A stretch of 64,000 nt of DNA, taken from positions 109,824,508-109,888,507 of the forward strand of contig OZ026518.1 of assembly GCA_964019695.1 (NCBI GenBank), written 5' to 3'. Position numbers and translations under genes: made by a program. The notes under the pieces are model-generated. The model had not been told where the DNA came from and searched no databases. It saw nothing but the letters and a program-made list of their open reading frames with translations. This stretch comes from Loripinus fragilis (lineage: Eukaryota > Mollusca > Bivalvia > Lucinida > Lucinidae). Positions 34,561 to 45,976 of the stretch are shown piece after piece (the first letter of the stretch is position 1; each line of letters starts with the position of its first letter).

Positions 34561-35754
34561 TGCCAGAATTCAGTAATTTTAATCACAATAGCTCATTTAG
34601 AAAAAAAAAATAACTTAGAGTGCAACGCCCATAAAAAGAGAAATGGACAGTGGCCAAATCAATGTCACCTAATAGTATTGAAGAGTCCATAGACGAGTGT
34701 AGATATTTAATGAAACAAGTGTATCAAGGTCTTTGATCTGATATGTATACAGATGTTAGCCTAGCTATACGCTCGTGGCTTTGAACTACTTATTAAGCTG
34801 AGGTCAATGGCTTTAACAGTAAGTGTACAATCAATGTTATGATTTATAAAAGAAGATTCATAACAGAATTGGAATGCTTGGTGTAATGATGAGTTCGTTG
34901 TTTCGTTGAACATTGCATGCTCAAATCTGTATACGGAAGACCGGATGCTGAATGCATATAATAAGACGATACAAGGTACAAATTTACAGGCCACAAGACT
35001 GGGGCAGACGATCAAGATACATATACCGCAGCTGAGCAATTGAGCCAGTTTATGAGCTCGTTGCGCTTATGGCGTGTGCGAGCAGCTAAAACTCAGTCTG
35101 TACTGCTTAGGTGCACAATAACTGGACATAAAATGTACTATGCATTTCACCCTTTTTAAGTAATAGTTATACCATGAGTTGTCCGCCTGTACGTGGAGAT
35201 AATCCACGGGCTTTAGTACAAGTGGACAAACATGGTATAACTAATCTATACCACCTATATCAGTATAGACCCTGCATATCACAAACCAAAGTAGTATGCA
35301 CATATATGCACGGTATACCGAGTTGTACAAAATGCAAACCTCTGTCCTTTTCTTAAGGGATGAAGCCTACATTTACAATAGATACAGGTATATTTGAACA
35401 CTATATAGGTCACAGTAAGTATCTTAACCCTAACTGGTACAGTAACACTACGTTATTTAGGTCAGTGATCTATTTAGTTAATATGTCTTAGTCATGACAC
35501 AGTTAAGAGTGAAAGGCATAAGAAAATATACTATAAAACGGAGGTCAGTGGCACAACAGACTAGACTTTCTTCAAACGTGCGTTCACTATTTAAGTTCGT
35601 TGTCTGCCAAATTACATCTTTTGATGTATATTAGATGAATATTCATACATTATTTGCATGTCTCATTTTCGCGCAATTAGGCCCTGGTTCTTTAACATAC
35701 TATTACAATGTATTAAGTAAGAAAATGACAACTTTTAAGACCTTGTTTCTTATC
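34561..35754. other. No recognised feature
   Basis: No element ends or repeats seen in 1.2 kb of AT-rich DNA; frames of 60-92 codons are unrecognised. Confidence 0.45.
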
Positions 35755-35862
35755 ACACATGCGTAAAAGTACAAAAGACGGCCAAGACCAGGAAACGATA
35801 GAATCAAGTACCCCACCTGACCCAAGATACCACATGGGAAAGCAACAAAAATACAAAAAACA
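35755..35862 (-). mobile_element. Family B tail, terminal fragment
   Basis: gaccaggaaacgatagaatc then aagataccacatgggaaagc matches the last 100 bp of the B tail. Confidence 0.65.
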
Positions 35863-36641
35863 CCTTCTAAGGGCCATGCTGGCGTATCCAGTTGGGTAAG
35901 AAGTCTAATTCGACCATTCATCTACAACCATACTTTGTATATATGAGCAGCGAAGACATGTCTTACATGTGCATTCATTGCTGGACAATGTGATAAGTAC
36001 CAAACTCTTATGTGTGGGCTCATATAATACATTAACATTTTAATATATATGTGTTTTAACATCCTTTGACTTCTAGTCACCAGTTATATCTTGCAAAAAA
36101 TGATCAGAATATAGCGCAATTGAGCTCAATTTCAGAAATATTTCATTTTTATTCACGGAAATGATCCTGGATGCCCTGAAATTTGATTATTGGAATACAT
36201 TACAAGGGAAATGGCCAAATATCACTAGCATATGCAATATTGCAACTTTTTATTGTCAAAACAGACAGTATAACGAAAATTGACAGTATAGTATCTGTGT
36301 TTTTATCTCTTCGTGGCCATCTTGGACGCCATCTTGGTTGCCTTGAATTGCCTAAGGGTGACAAGGTGTCAACAATGAGATTCTTAAAGTAAAATGTCTC
36401 AGCTTTCCAAATATTTCAAAACATTTTGTATGGTATCCAAATCAAGGATTTGCAAAATGGTACATGTAATTCTTGAAATCGAATTTGATGATAAACCTGT
36501 CATTATTATGTAAATATACACGGTTTACTATATAGTGACAGGTATTTTAATATTGATTGGCAGTTTAACATGTTATAAATAAGCAAAGACAATGATCTTG
36601 CACCCCTGATAAGCCTTAATTTTAAAATGTTTCCCTTATTT
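35863..36641. other. No recognised feature
   Basis: AT-rich; nothing matched. Confidence 0.45.
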
Positions 36642-36921
36642 GAGCCGCGACATGTGATTTCCAACAATGTGTTGTTTTGACAAGTGTAGACTTAGATGAG
36701 CCTGTGTAGCATTCTTATTTAACTTAAGTTCAGTGGGATATATCTGACCTACCATTGGTTCAAGCTTAGAAACCTCAATTGATGTTTGGTCAGTAGCTTA
36801 AGAATCATAGAATATATAAGCGACTAGCAAAGGCTCTGACCAGTCTGCGCGTATGCGCAGGCTGCTCTGAGCCTTTGCTGGTCGCACATACCACATTGTT
36901 GGAAATCTCATGTCACGGCTC
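36642..36921 (+). mobile_element. Family A TIR element, copy 6, with insert
   Basis: Flanked by ATTT on both sides. It is about 43 bp longer than the other copies because of extra sequence near 36722-36765 (ttcagtgggatatatctgac) between the left arm and agcttagaaacctc. Confidence 0.87.
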
Positions 36922-37337
36922 ATTTGTTTTAAGACTATATGTTGTTGGTGCATGTTGCAATTGTCTCACAGAGGCAATTCCAACACGTGTCGAAAACGTA
37001 TATTCAATTGATTAGAGATTTACACCATAAACTGTTTTCTTTTCACAAACTTCTCAAATACTTTTATAGTTTTAGTGGAATTAGCATGGTGAAATGAACA
37101 CATTCATGTAGCATGGTAGACACGTGGATGGCAATAAAGTATTGCACATTTTATGTTATTGACAGTTTCAGCATCATTCAATGCAAAGTTTTGTAGTTGT
37201 GTGGCTGCAAATGCTGACAAATTAAAACTGTACTTATTGCTTTATATCTCTCATGTGTGGTATATATTCTGCTAATAAACGTTAAAAAATAAAACAAACA
37301 AAAAATATAAAAAAAATCTGACGATTTACTTGTTTAT
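36922..37337. other. No gene; start of a direct repeat
   Basis: gctaataaacgttaaaa at 37271 recurs at 37433, 162 bp downstream, flanking the hammerhead-like motif. Otherwise unremarkable AT-rich DNA. Confidence 0.45.
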
Positions 37338-37384
37338 TATCATTCCTGATGAAGTCAATATGGCGAAACGTTGAATATTAAAGA
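37338..37384 (+). ncRNA. Hammerhead-ribozyme-like motif
   Basis: ctgatga (37346-37352) is followed after 12 bases by gaaac (37365-37369), the two conserved hammerhead core blocks. attc before ctgatga pairs with gaat at 37373-37376, with further pairing beyond a small internal loop. gtt supplies a permitted cleavage triplet, and helix III would be only ac/gt, as in minimal hammerheads that act as dimers. Helix II (gtc/ggc with one G-U pair) is weak and an extra A precedes it. The same bases also encode IPDEVNMAKR followed by a stop, a word seen at the ends of some retroelement proteins, so the match may be coding ancestry. Confidence 0.3.
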
Positions 37385-38695
37385 ATAATTAAATGTAAAC
37401 ATTTGTGTTGGTGTTGAATAATTTTTAATTTAGCTAATAAACGTTAAAATTCCAACACCTGTTGATGTTTTAACATTTATGTGCAGGATAAATAAAGTGG
37501 CCTGGTTCAATTTTACAATGTATCGTCTTAAACAGCTTTGTAGTTTTTGATTTCATCGTGGGTTTCATGTTCTATTATTATGTTTTATATGATTCATAAT
37601 GACAAGACATAACAATTAGCAACTAAATGTGAACGTGCATCAACTCTTCCTTTGCACACAAGTTGACCCTGCTTGTTCAAGCGTTTGAGACTTTTGTGAA
37701 GAACAAATCAGTAGACGAGGGTTTATGACATGTCAGTCTAGGGACAAGATGCCCCTGTACTTTAAAACAGTATAATTACATATATCAACACTCTGTCAGA
37801 TTTGCTTTCAAAATAAACAGCCTAGATAAAATCTGTATGCTTGTCGTATATCCATGCATGTAAAACTTAGCTTTGGATACTAGTAAACTTCATTTAACAG
37901 TGAAGACCCAGAGGTAATGCTACATCTGGCGACATTTGATCAGCGTCTGCACTGTTACCCATTAAAGGGCCAGCAAAACACATCTGAAAATGTCGTCTGC
38001 TATAGTTGTTGGCTGTATATTTAGTACTAGTTAACATCCCATGTAGATGGAAGATTCAATTGGAACATGAAGGGTCAATAGACTTACCTCTTTTTATGTA
38101 TGTGGCTGTTTGTCACATACTTTGCTGTTTTTATACAGTAGGAACTTATTAAAATTAAGTTAGTTTCTGGAACAGTCTAGTCTGGGTTTTGATAGATAAA
38201 ATAGATTCAACAAAAACAAGGCAATGATAAATATATTATGTTTTGCTGTATGCATGGAGCTGTCTTATGGCAGAGTAATTTCTAAATTCAGATGCTGAGC
38301 CCAGTTAAATAAACAATTAATCTCAGGGTGTTGATAACACAATTACAGGCGAAATTTATGAACTCGGATCCGAGTTCCTCAAAAGCGCTTGTCCCTAGAG
38401 TAATGTGCGGTCATCTATGAACATCAGTGTTCGTTATATCAAGGGCTGATAATTTACCCATTGATGCTGGTTCTTAGTTTTGGAATAAATATCACTCATA
38501 CACGTCAAATTGAATGCTTGCCATATTTGCTGATCTTTTGTATTTGAACATGGGTTTCATTATAATAAAATAGAATACTCCATATGAGGTGCTTCGTTTC
38601 GCCGAAATGGCACTGTCAATCCTGATTGTTTCGTCATGCACTGCATTTATTTCAGTAGCCTGTCTCAGTCTTGGTTAACTAACAGCCAAGCAGCA
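37385..38695. other. No recognised feature
   Basis: Contains the second direct-repeat copy at 37433. The rest has no repeat or coding signal I can identify. Confidence 0.45.
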
Positions 38696-38919
38696 TACTG
38701 TTAATTCGAAAAATTTTCGCGAAAATTTTGTTTTCGCGAAACTTCGCATATGCGAAGTTTCGTGAAATTAAACCCTCGCGAAATGGCAAAATCATTCTAT
38801 CGTTTACTGATATACGTAATGCACAGGTCGCGAATTTCTAACGTTGCAAATACAAATGTATGTCTTTTAATGTTATTTGCGAAAATAAAATTCTCGCAAG
38901 AATTTCCCAATTTACAGTA
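38696..38919. mobile_element. TIR element Q, 224 bp, TA-flanked
   Basis: The ends tactgttaattcgaaaaatt and aagaatttcccaatttacagta are inverted repeats, with tcgcgaaaatttt repeated inside. A perfect 26-bp palindrome (core acttcgcatatgcgaagt, 38737-38762) lies near the left end. Noncoding. The TA-type ends suggest a Tc1/mariner-like parent. Confidence 0.78.
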
Positions 38920-39057
38920 ATGACATTCATATATATGCATGTACCTAATGTTAATTGTTGATCTAAAGATGGTCCTTCCATTTGCCGTCAGAGTGATGCT
39001 ACTACTGAATATGGTGTGGACAAAACCGCGTAAATAGCGCTACTTCATGTACCTGAT

Positions 39058-39297
39058 TGAACCCGCCATATCAGATGACGTTTTCATGGTTTGGACCTAT
39101 TATTGGTTTGGACTTCGTCTTTGCTGTTTTTGTTTCCACTTAAATGTATACGCAAATGCCACAGTTTGACTTTTGATGGAACCCGCCATATCATATGACG
39201 TTTTCATGGTTTGGTACTATTATTCGTCATTGCTTTTTTTTGTTTACACTTAAATGTATACATAAATGCCAAAGTTTGACGTTTGTAAAAGCATATT
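39058..39297 (+). repeat. Tandem duplication, 120-bp period
   Basis: acccgccatatcagatgacg at 39061 and acccgccatatcatatgacg at 39181 start two units that share gttttcatggtttgg, cacttaaatgtata and aaatgcca. Single duplication with moderate divergence. Confidence 0.9.
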
Positions 39298-39449
39298 CAC
39301 ATTTATCCTACGTAGTAGCAGAAGTTAAATGAACAATGTTTTCCTTATGTCGACCCTTTATTTTTGGACAATATATTTATAAGATGTATAAACAAAGTAT
39401 GGGTATTCCAATAGTTACTAATTGCCCCCCCCCCTCTTGTTGCATATTT

Positions 39450-39657
39450 GAGCCGCGACATGTGATTTCCACCAATATGGCATTTTGACAAGTGTAGACT
39501 CAGACGAGCCTGTGCAGCCTCCTTTTAAGCTTAGAAACTCCAAATGATGTTCGGTCAGTAGCTTAATACTCAAGGTGCATTCAAGCGTATGCAGAGGCGG
39601 ATCTAAGCCTTTGCTGGTTGCACATACCACATTGTTGGAAATCTCATGTCGTGGCTC
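39450..39657 (+). mobile_element. Family A TIR element, copy 7, internally deleted
   Basis: ATTT target duplication on both sides. About 30 bp around the left half of the central hairpin is missing (gtgcattcaagcgtatgcag), so the copy is 208 bp. A homopolymer C run (39425-39434) lies just outside. Confidence 0.87.
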
Positions 39658-39721
39658 ATTTGTATTAAAGATTTCACACTGTCTCATTAAGCTGACATTT
39701 AACTCTGTCTCAAGATATATT

Positions 39722-39795
39722 TGGAGCGCAGTTGCTCAGTGGTAAAGTACAGGACTCGATGTCGAATTGTTAAAGTCTGTGTTTAAAAATGGCAG
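39722..39795 (+). other. tRNA-like remnant
   Basis: gcagttgctcagtggtaaag resembles an A box; the B-box region (gtctgtgtttaaaaat) has decayed. Confidence 0.35.
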
Positions 39796-40029
39796 GACAA
39801 AGCTTGACTTTGTTATTGTCCAATCGGAAAATCTCAGCCCAATTCGAGATTCAAGCCTCGGATGTATTATGTATGAAAATTAGCTATGTAACATGTGGGT
39901 TCAGCCCTATTTAAATCCTTTATTCTGATTACCCAAAACGTTTTATCAACGGAATAAATGAAGTATATGTGTGTTTTATAGAAATAACTTTTCAGGATTT
40001 GCCTGCATTTGGTTATCATCAAACATCAA

Positions 40030-41092
40030 ACCAATTCAGTGTGATTTATGTTTCACTTTCTACCACAGCCTTTAGGACAGTTAGTTGCTTATGTGCACAC
40101 GAGACTGTGTTGTCATCGGCGTAGTTGTACATTGAGCATTTCTTGAGGAAGTAAAATATGCCAATGATAAAGATGTTAAAAATAAGAGGGCCCATGATTG
40201 ATACCTGAGGGACACCTTTAATGATCTTCATCCAGCTACTAACGTGATCCCCTAATTTCACTCGCTGGTGACGATTGGATAGGTATCTTGCTAAAAGGTT
40301 ATTTAAAGCCCCATATGCCTGCAATTTTGCCAGTAAGTGGTCATGGGGTATGCAATCAAAGGCCTTACTCAGGTCCATTAATATGGCACCAATATACATG
40401 TTGTTATCTAGGGCCTGTTTCCAGTCTTCTACGAGTCGCAGAAGAGTAGTTTGACAGCCATAAGAGGCTCTGAAAGCAGATAAAAAGTCATGAAAAACAG
40501 AATTAAAGTGTTCCGTCAGCTGTTCGCTGAGGAGACGTTCATATATTTTAGAAAGTGTTGGTAAAATACTGACAGGACGGTATTTTTTTCAGTGAATGGG
40601 TCATCCTTTTTATAGATAGGGGTTACTTGAGCACTTTTGAGTCGAGTTTGGAAGGCTTCTTTAGCCTGCATTTCATTGGCCATGCTTGCAATATGCCTTG
40701 ATATAACAGGGGCAGCTGCTTTGACTATTTTTGGTGGTATTGCATCAACACCAGTGGCCTTTTTTGAGTCCAGTCGCTTTGTATATTTTCTCACCTGTGA
40801 CTGTTACAGATGTAAAATCAAAATTTGACACATTGGCATTTTCTTTGATTTTTTCAATGCTGGGTGTTTGTCATGTATGACAGGTGTGTCATTTTCAATC
40901 CCATTGTTTTTGGCAATGCTGACATAAAAGGTATTTATCTTCCCGCAGACCTGTTTCTGGTCCGAGATTAGTTAATCACCTTCCTTTAAGGTTATGTTAC
41001 TGTCATTTTTGGTTGTCGATTTTTGCGACAAGAAAGGTTTGATGGTTGGCCAAAAGTTTTTGGACTTTGGCCCCCACAACCCCTTTCCTGAA
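40030..41092 (-). pseudogene. CR1/L2-like non-LTR retrotransposon RT
   Basis: On the minus strand, with frameshifts, from high to low coordinates: NWPTIKPFLSQK-like linker, a block near 41000-40850 matching QVCGKINTFYVSIAKNN, then KRLDSKKATGVDAIPPKIVK (40790), LKSAQVTPIYKKDDPFTEKN, and after a gap MYIGAILMDLSKAFDCIPHD (40399), LARYLSNRHQRVKLGDHVSS, IKGVPQVSIMGPLIFNIFI and YNYADDNTVSC. LSKAFD and YADD are the catalytic boxes of the RT palm. GVPQVS replaces the usual GVPQGS. The endonuclease is missing upstream and the C-terminal region is lost after VESET. The order of domains and the wording place it with CR1/L2-type LINEs. Confidence 0.82.
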
Positions 41093-41099
41093 AATAAAC

Positions 41100-41477
41100 A
41101 GAAATTGACTCCATTTTTGTTTTAGTTTAAGTGTGTCTCTATTTTGTATATATTTTCCAGTTTTCACAGGTTTTATTCATATTATAATTATTCCTAGCTT
41201 CCCTTGTTTTGTATATGATTTTCGTGTACGGTGAGTTCATATATGGGGATGGTTTTACTTTGTTTTTGTTTTTTTCTGTTTCAGCGGAGCTTGCTCATCC
41301 AGGACCTCTCCCAGGAGTGTTTCGTGAGCCAAACAAGTGTCGTCCATATCATCGAATATGTGTGCTACTTGAAAAGGTACCCGAGAGAGCCCCTGATTGA
41401 ACTCATCCTCACTGTAGTTTATGCCCAAGGGCCATTGTCGTATTGCATTGAAAATAAACATTATCTTATCTTATAAA
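41100..41477 (+). mobile_element. Possible LINE 3' end
   Basis: The stretch ends in gcattgaaaataaacatta followed by a ttatcttatctta run, the short tandem terminus typical of some CR1/Jockey-type LINEs. No RT precedes it on this strand. Overlapping frames of 63 and 81 codons are not recognised. Confidence 0.35.
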
Positions 41478-41997
41478 ACTTTTTTCCATGCTCAACGTAC
41501 CTGAACACAAAATTTATCCTGCTCATAAATGGCAAAATGCCTACGATTATTGGCATTGTAATATTTATTTGCATGATAAATACAACACCTTAGAGACTTA
41601 AGACAAGAAACTTTTCATATGTCGGTATTTGAGTTTTATCAGCAGTTGAAATATTCATGTAAAAAAAAATTTATAACCTCAGTGCCAGGACTCATAGAAA
41701 CAAAATTGTAAAACGATCACCTGCTTGATAAATAACAGCTGAGGCTTAATACGTGCAACCTGACGTATCTCTCATATATTCCTGGATAATCATGATAATG
41801 TTGCGTTGGTTAAAACAGCATTTCTGTATGAAACTGTCATAATTCTCATATTTCTATCTGAAATAAATCTTTAACCACACAAACCGACCCCCGCAAGTCG
41901 TTGGTGTAAACGAATCCGTTTGCGTATATACAATATTAACAACCTTAACCACCAGTCACATGTTATAAACGCATCTATACCCACATAAATTGGGCCT
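41478..41997. other. No recognised feature
   Basis: AT-rich; nothing matched. Confidence 0.45.
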
Positions 41998-42211
41998 CGT
42001 CGCGAGAAAAGCTGTCTCCGGGGTTTCCGACAAAGCGAGACTCAAACCATTCTTCTCAGCTACAGAGACTAGCTAGAAAATTGAAATTTCGCTCATAGCA
42101 AATCTAGATACTTTCCAAAACGCGAATAACAATGATCAGACTGTGCGGATGTGCAGGCTGGTCTGCGCCGTTGTTGTTCGCAAACCACCAAAGACAGGTT
42201 TTCTCGCGTCG
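41998..42211. mobile_element. TIR element R, 214 bp
   Basis: Ends cgtcgcgagaaaagctgtct and agacaggttttctcgcgtcg are inverted repeats. The interior carries the palindromic core tgatcagactgtgcggatgt with aggctggtctg, seen also in family A. Noncoding. Confidence 0.78.
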
Positions 42212-43169
42212 TACCCATATGAAAAACAAAAGATCAGCCCCTTACATGTAAAATATATGCGTAAACTCGCTATTACAGGTATCCAGTTTTGTGTTGTTAT
42301 GCAGTACTGTGTGCCCTTCCTATTTTGCATTCAGCTCGATGGGGAAGATACAGCTGGCCCCGAGGTTATAAAGTTTTTTTTCGTGCTTATCTCAACTGAA
42401 TATGAAAATCAATGATTTTTCCTGTTAAAACCTATGTTCTATTTGCTTGAAAAGCTACATCCATTACAGGTAGAACTATCAACTACTTATTACAGAGGAA
42501 TAGTTATCCTCAAGTTGTTTAGAAGTTAAGTTAAGAGTAAGTTTACACCAAAAGGTATGGCAGCCTAATTGTGTTAATTAACACTTATTTTACAGTGTAT
42601 TGGGCGCCGCGCTCAAAATTCCTGGTTCCCATGGTGGCGCAGGATGAATTCTTCTGAATTGATGTGACAATATAACGTACCCTGTGGACGCCTCCGTCAT
42701 GTAACAACTATACAACAACAGCAACAACAAAAGTCATCTTGATATGCTCAATTTACTTTTAAGTGCAAATGTGAAGCTATGTTTGATCGGATTCAGGGTG
42801 ATTCTGTGATGATACATTTTCAAGGGCGATTGCAGTAAATAAGACGTGTGCGGTGCATTATGCAATGCAAAACGACCAATGCAATGGTTCAAGATTTAGG
42901 TTAGGCTTGGGTTTTCTTGATGATTAATGTTTAATAAGTTCGCATGCGTCTTGTCAGTCAAGAATCAGCCTTCTTGGAGGTACTTATATAAGGAGAGCAT
43001 ACTATATTTTCAAGGCCGTGCTAAATCGTGTGTGGACATTTTGTGAAATGATAAAAAAAAACAGCGAGTTCTGGGCGGCTATTGTAAATATTTTTTTCAT
43101 TAGTAGGCTCGTTTTATTTAGTTTAGGGTCCATCCTTTGATGTTACATTCGAATGGAGATTTTGCTTTG
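42212..43169. other. No recognised feature
   Basis: A caacaacagcaacaaca run near 42713. A 90-codon frame at its start overlaps element R and is not a gene. Confidence 0.45.
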
Positions 43170-43220
43170 CAAAGCCTGTAATGTGTTTCCAGGACTAAAG
43201 TGACCCCCGTTTTTTGCTAA
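43170..43220 (-). repeat. Short repeat shared with 44665
   Basis: tgtttccaggactaaagtga then cccccgttttt is the inverted counterpart of aaaaacgggggtcacttata with cctggaaaca at 44666-44702. Confidence 0.6.
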
Positions 43221-43434
43221 TAATTCATAAATGGTGATTTTAATTGAAAAATTAATTCGAGAAATGAATTTAGATATATACCGCGTAATTGAATTTATTT
43301 TTTCCACATAAATATGAGTTTTTGTATAGGCTGGGATTAGATGGAATTTTGGTGTGTTTTTGCTGCTCCCCTTTGAATTAGTCCCCAAGTGAACCTAGCG
43401 ATACAAATAAAACATGGCTTATACAGGTCAGTGG

Positions 43435-43620
43435 AGGTAATTCGTCAGTCCCACAGATAAGAGTGAGTAACAGAGAATTATTTTTCCTATTTCTCAACCA
43501 AACAATATGTTGTGTGTACTCAAAACAACCGTCTCGGTGATATGGTTCTTTGACCACCCAAAACATGTGTTTAAACTGATAAAAACAATCGCAATTTCAC
43601 GCTAAAATTGCTTAACTGGC
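43435..43620 (-). repeat. Dispersed repeat K, copy 1
   Basis: Inverted match to 60135-60312 over about 175 bp, including tcagtttaaacacatgtttt, gagacggttgttttgagtac and actcactcttatctgtggg. It contains an internal hairpin and ends in a gcttaactgg / ccagttaagc pair. Confidence 0.75.
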
Positions 43621-43831
43621 ACAATCTTCGTGCATTAAGCTATGATTCACTGCTTATACTGACTCATAAACTTCACTGTACATCTAAAGGCGATGCATTG
43701 AAATGGCCTGTGTTAAAAAAAAAACGATTCAAGTAACAGGATTGTCTGACCCTTAAATAATGGTTGAATTTTCTTTCGAGATCATTGTTTCCTAAAAATA
43801 TTTCTTTTAGGAATACAAGTAGGTTATCAAA

Positions 43832-43880
43832 CAGTATGGATCCAGATAATGCCCAAGATTTTAACCTGAACTTGCCTTCG
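43832..43880 (+). repeat. Family D fragment
   Basis: caaacagtatggatccagat then aatgcccaagattttaacct matches the left arm of D; the right arm is lost. Confidence 0.45.
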
Positions 43881-44039
43881 GCTGTTGACAAAGTTTATCA
43901 GCGAAATAACTTTAGCAGGCAAATATTTCATGCTCTTTAAGTTTAATGTATATCCCTAATTCGCTATTTCTCGTCAACTCTCTAATTTGCTTGAATTGTC
44001 GTCATAAACTCATTACTTTCTAGTGTCGTCTGCAGATTT

Positions 44040-44250
44040 CCTTTGCAAACAATTTGGACCAAGATCAGGCCCAACAAAACGTCGGGCATGATCTTGTTCC
44101 AAACTTATTCGCACTTTATTGATATTCCCGAAAGATCATTTTAGAAAAAGCAACAACAAGAAACAAACTGATTTTGAAAAAAATAGAAGCAGACGACAAA
44201 ATCATGACATACGTATTATCTCGTAGGCAAAAAGAGTCAATGAATTGAAA
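44040..44250 (+). repeat. Family D repeat
   Basis: Begins with a hairpin, gcaaacaatttggaccaaga closing with atgatcttgttccaaac, inner stem gcccaac/gtcgggc. The following part (gaaagatcattttagaaaaa) matches copies at 14025 and 59785. Confidence 0.75.
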
Positions 44251-44345
44251 TGGAAGGCGCTACATGTACATGCATGTTTCATGCTTAAGCCTTATATTTG
44301 CCTGCTTCCAATACAGCACGGTCTAGGACCCCTATAGACTTTTAC

Positions 44346-44372
44346 AATTGCGTGTGTGCGTGCGTGTGTGTC
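44346..44372 (+). repeat. (GT)n-type microsatellite
   Basis: gcgtgtgtgcgtgcgtgtgt, an interrupted GT run. Confidence 0.9.
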
Positions 44373-44814
44373 AAAATGATGACGAGTGAGGTTTGCGGAA
44401 TAGATTTTCGTTGAATCATCGTATATAGACAGTCCTGTAGGCTAGTACATATCATCATAGCAATGCACATATACCACGTGTATCTATTGGGGTACACATG
44501 GGTATATTCACAGGGAAAAACAACTAAGTTATTCTTTTGTACAGGGGACTGGAGCTTCAGTTACAAATAAGGGCGTCTCCCAAAAAAAAGTTTTAGTTAC
44601 GCGGTGTGCATTTAAATCCACATGCTAAGTGCCGTTCTTCTAAGTTCAATTTAAAGCTGTTAAAAAAAGAAAAACGGGGGTCACTTATAACCTGGAAACA
44701 CTATAGTAAATGTATGCGTATGGGGTATACGTCTGCAATTCACCATTCCGAAACCCACACCTACTTTAACTCTAACTCTAACTTTAACTCTGACTACTAG
44801 TGTAGGCTGCTGAT

Positions 44815-45150
44815 AACCTTTGCAAACAGTTAGGACACAGACCAGGCCCGCCAACATGCCGGGCCTAATCTGAATCTAAGGAAAGACGTTTTCGAATAAG
44901 ATAATTTGTGGGAAAATCAGCAGACGTAAAAAGCGTGCAAAAATTACCCAGCAAGCAAAGAGTTAAACAGGTATGCATCCATCCGCTAACTGTGAGGTAA
45001 ACCTCGGATAAATATTGTGGGAGCTTGGACACAAGCAATTTTGTGGGACTATGCCACGTGCTAAGTCGGCGGTGCATTGGTCTATTTTACACTATCAGGT
45101 AACTTTTGAGTGACATTCTGGACGTGGTTGCAGAAACGTCTATTTGATAG
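44815..45150 (+). repeat. Family D long copy
   Basis: Collinear with 59785-60125 over about 330 bp: gcaaacagttaggacacaga with inner ggcccgc...gccgggcc stem, then agcaaagagttaaacagg, tgtgggactatgccacgtgc and cagaaacgtctatttga. The D hairpin is thus the 5' end of a longer dispersed element. Confidence 0.78.
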
Positions 45151-45539
45151 TGACTACATATACAGGCACAGTCTGCGAAGTGTGTGTGTGGGTGTTGTTT
45201 TTGTTTATTTTGTATGATTTCTAGGATTATGAATACATCATATCAATGCCCTATCTTGCGGTTACCCTGATATTGCAGGACCGACTGTCAAGAAGGCAAG
45301 GCGAGCGTGGTAAAGACCACAGGTTCAAGAACAATCTAGGAAGTTCAAGGTGTGGCGTTAGGCAATTTTTGTTGTTATTTATACGAGTTGTATAATTCGT
45401 TTCTTGCTTACTGTCGTGAGTTGGCTCCCGGTAGGTGACCGGGCCAAGGGCGACGACAGTAAACATGATTCGCACTATAACCTCGTGTTGTTTGGTCCAG
45501 TAATCATCTAAACCAGGGCTACATTTAAGTTTGACAATA
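45151..45539. other. No recognised feature
   Basis: Short frames only; a short gtgtgtgtg run at 45181. Confidence 0.4.
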
Positions 45540-45872
45540 TCTTACTTTTCAAGGTCTTGATCCACATCTGAACTAAGGGTGAGGCTGGTGCCGTGAAACG
45601 GTTTACGCCCTCCAGTAAAATATTTTTACTGACCGTTCCAAGGCGGTACTTCTTTTGTTGATCTTTTATGTTTTTTCGTCTTGTGTTTGCTATGCCTTTG
45701 TACGAGTCTGTTTATATGTGCCTTGTGGTCAACTGCTTGGAAAGGGCTGACCTCTTGGCTCTCGTTTGTGTTGTCTTACTGTGAGTTTGTTACTTTCCTA
45801 TTATTATCCTGGGTTAGGCGTGATACTTGATTGTATCGATTCCTGATCTTTGCACCCTTACTTACGTTAACC
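45540..45872 (+). mobile_element. Retroelement 3' tail, family B
   Basis: A well-preserved tail: cttgatccacatctgaacta, folded core at 45605-45655 (cctccagtaaaatattttta then ctgaccgttccaaggcggta), gaaagggctgacctcttggc and the terminus gattcctgatctttgcaccc. Confidence 0.82.
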
Positions 45873-45904
45873 CATTTAAGACTAACAACCTTTTTATGGG
45901 ACAT

Positions 45905-45976
45905 CTGCAAACAGTACAGACCAAGATCAGACGCCGCAAAATGCGGCGTCTAACCATGGTCTCCACTGTTTGCTTA
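45905..45976. repeat. Family D hairpin, clearest form
   Basis: Outer arms gcaaacagtacagaccaaga and catggtctccactgtttgc; inner perfect stem agacgccgcaaaatgcggcg. About 72 nt, predicted to be very stable. Confidence 0.85.
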
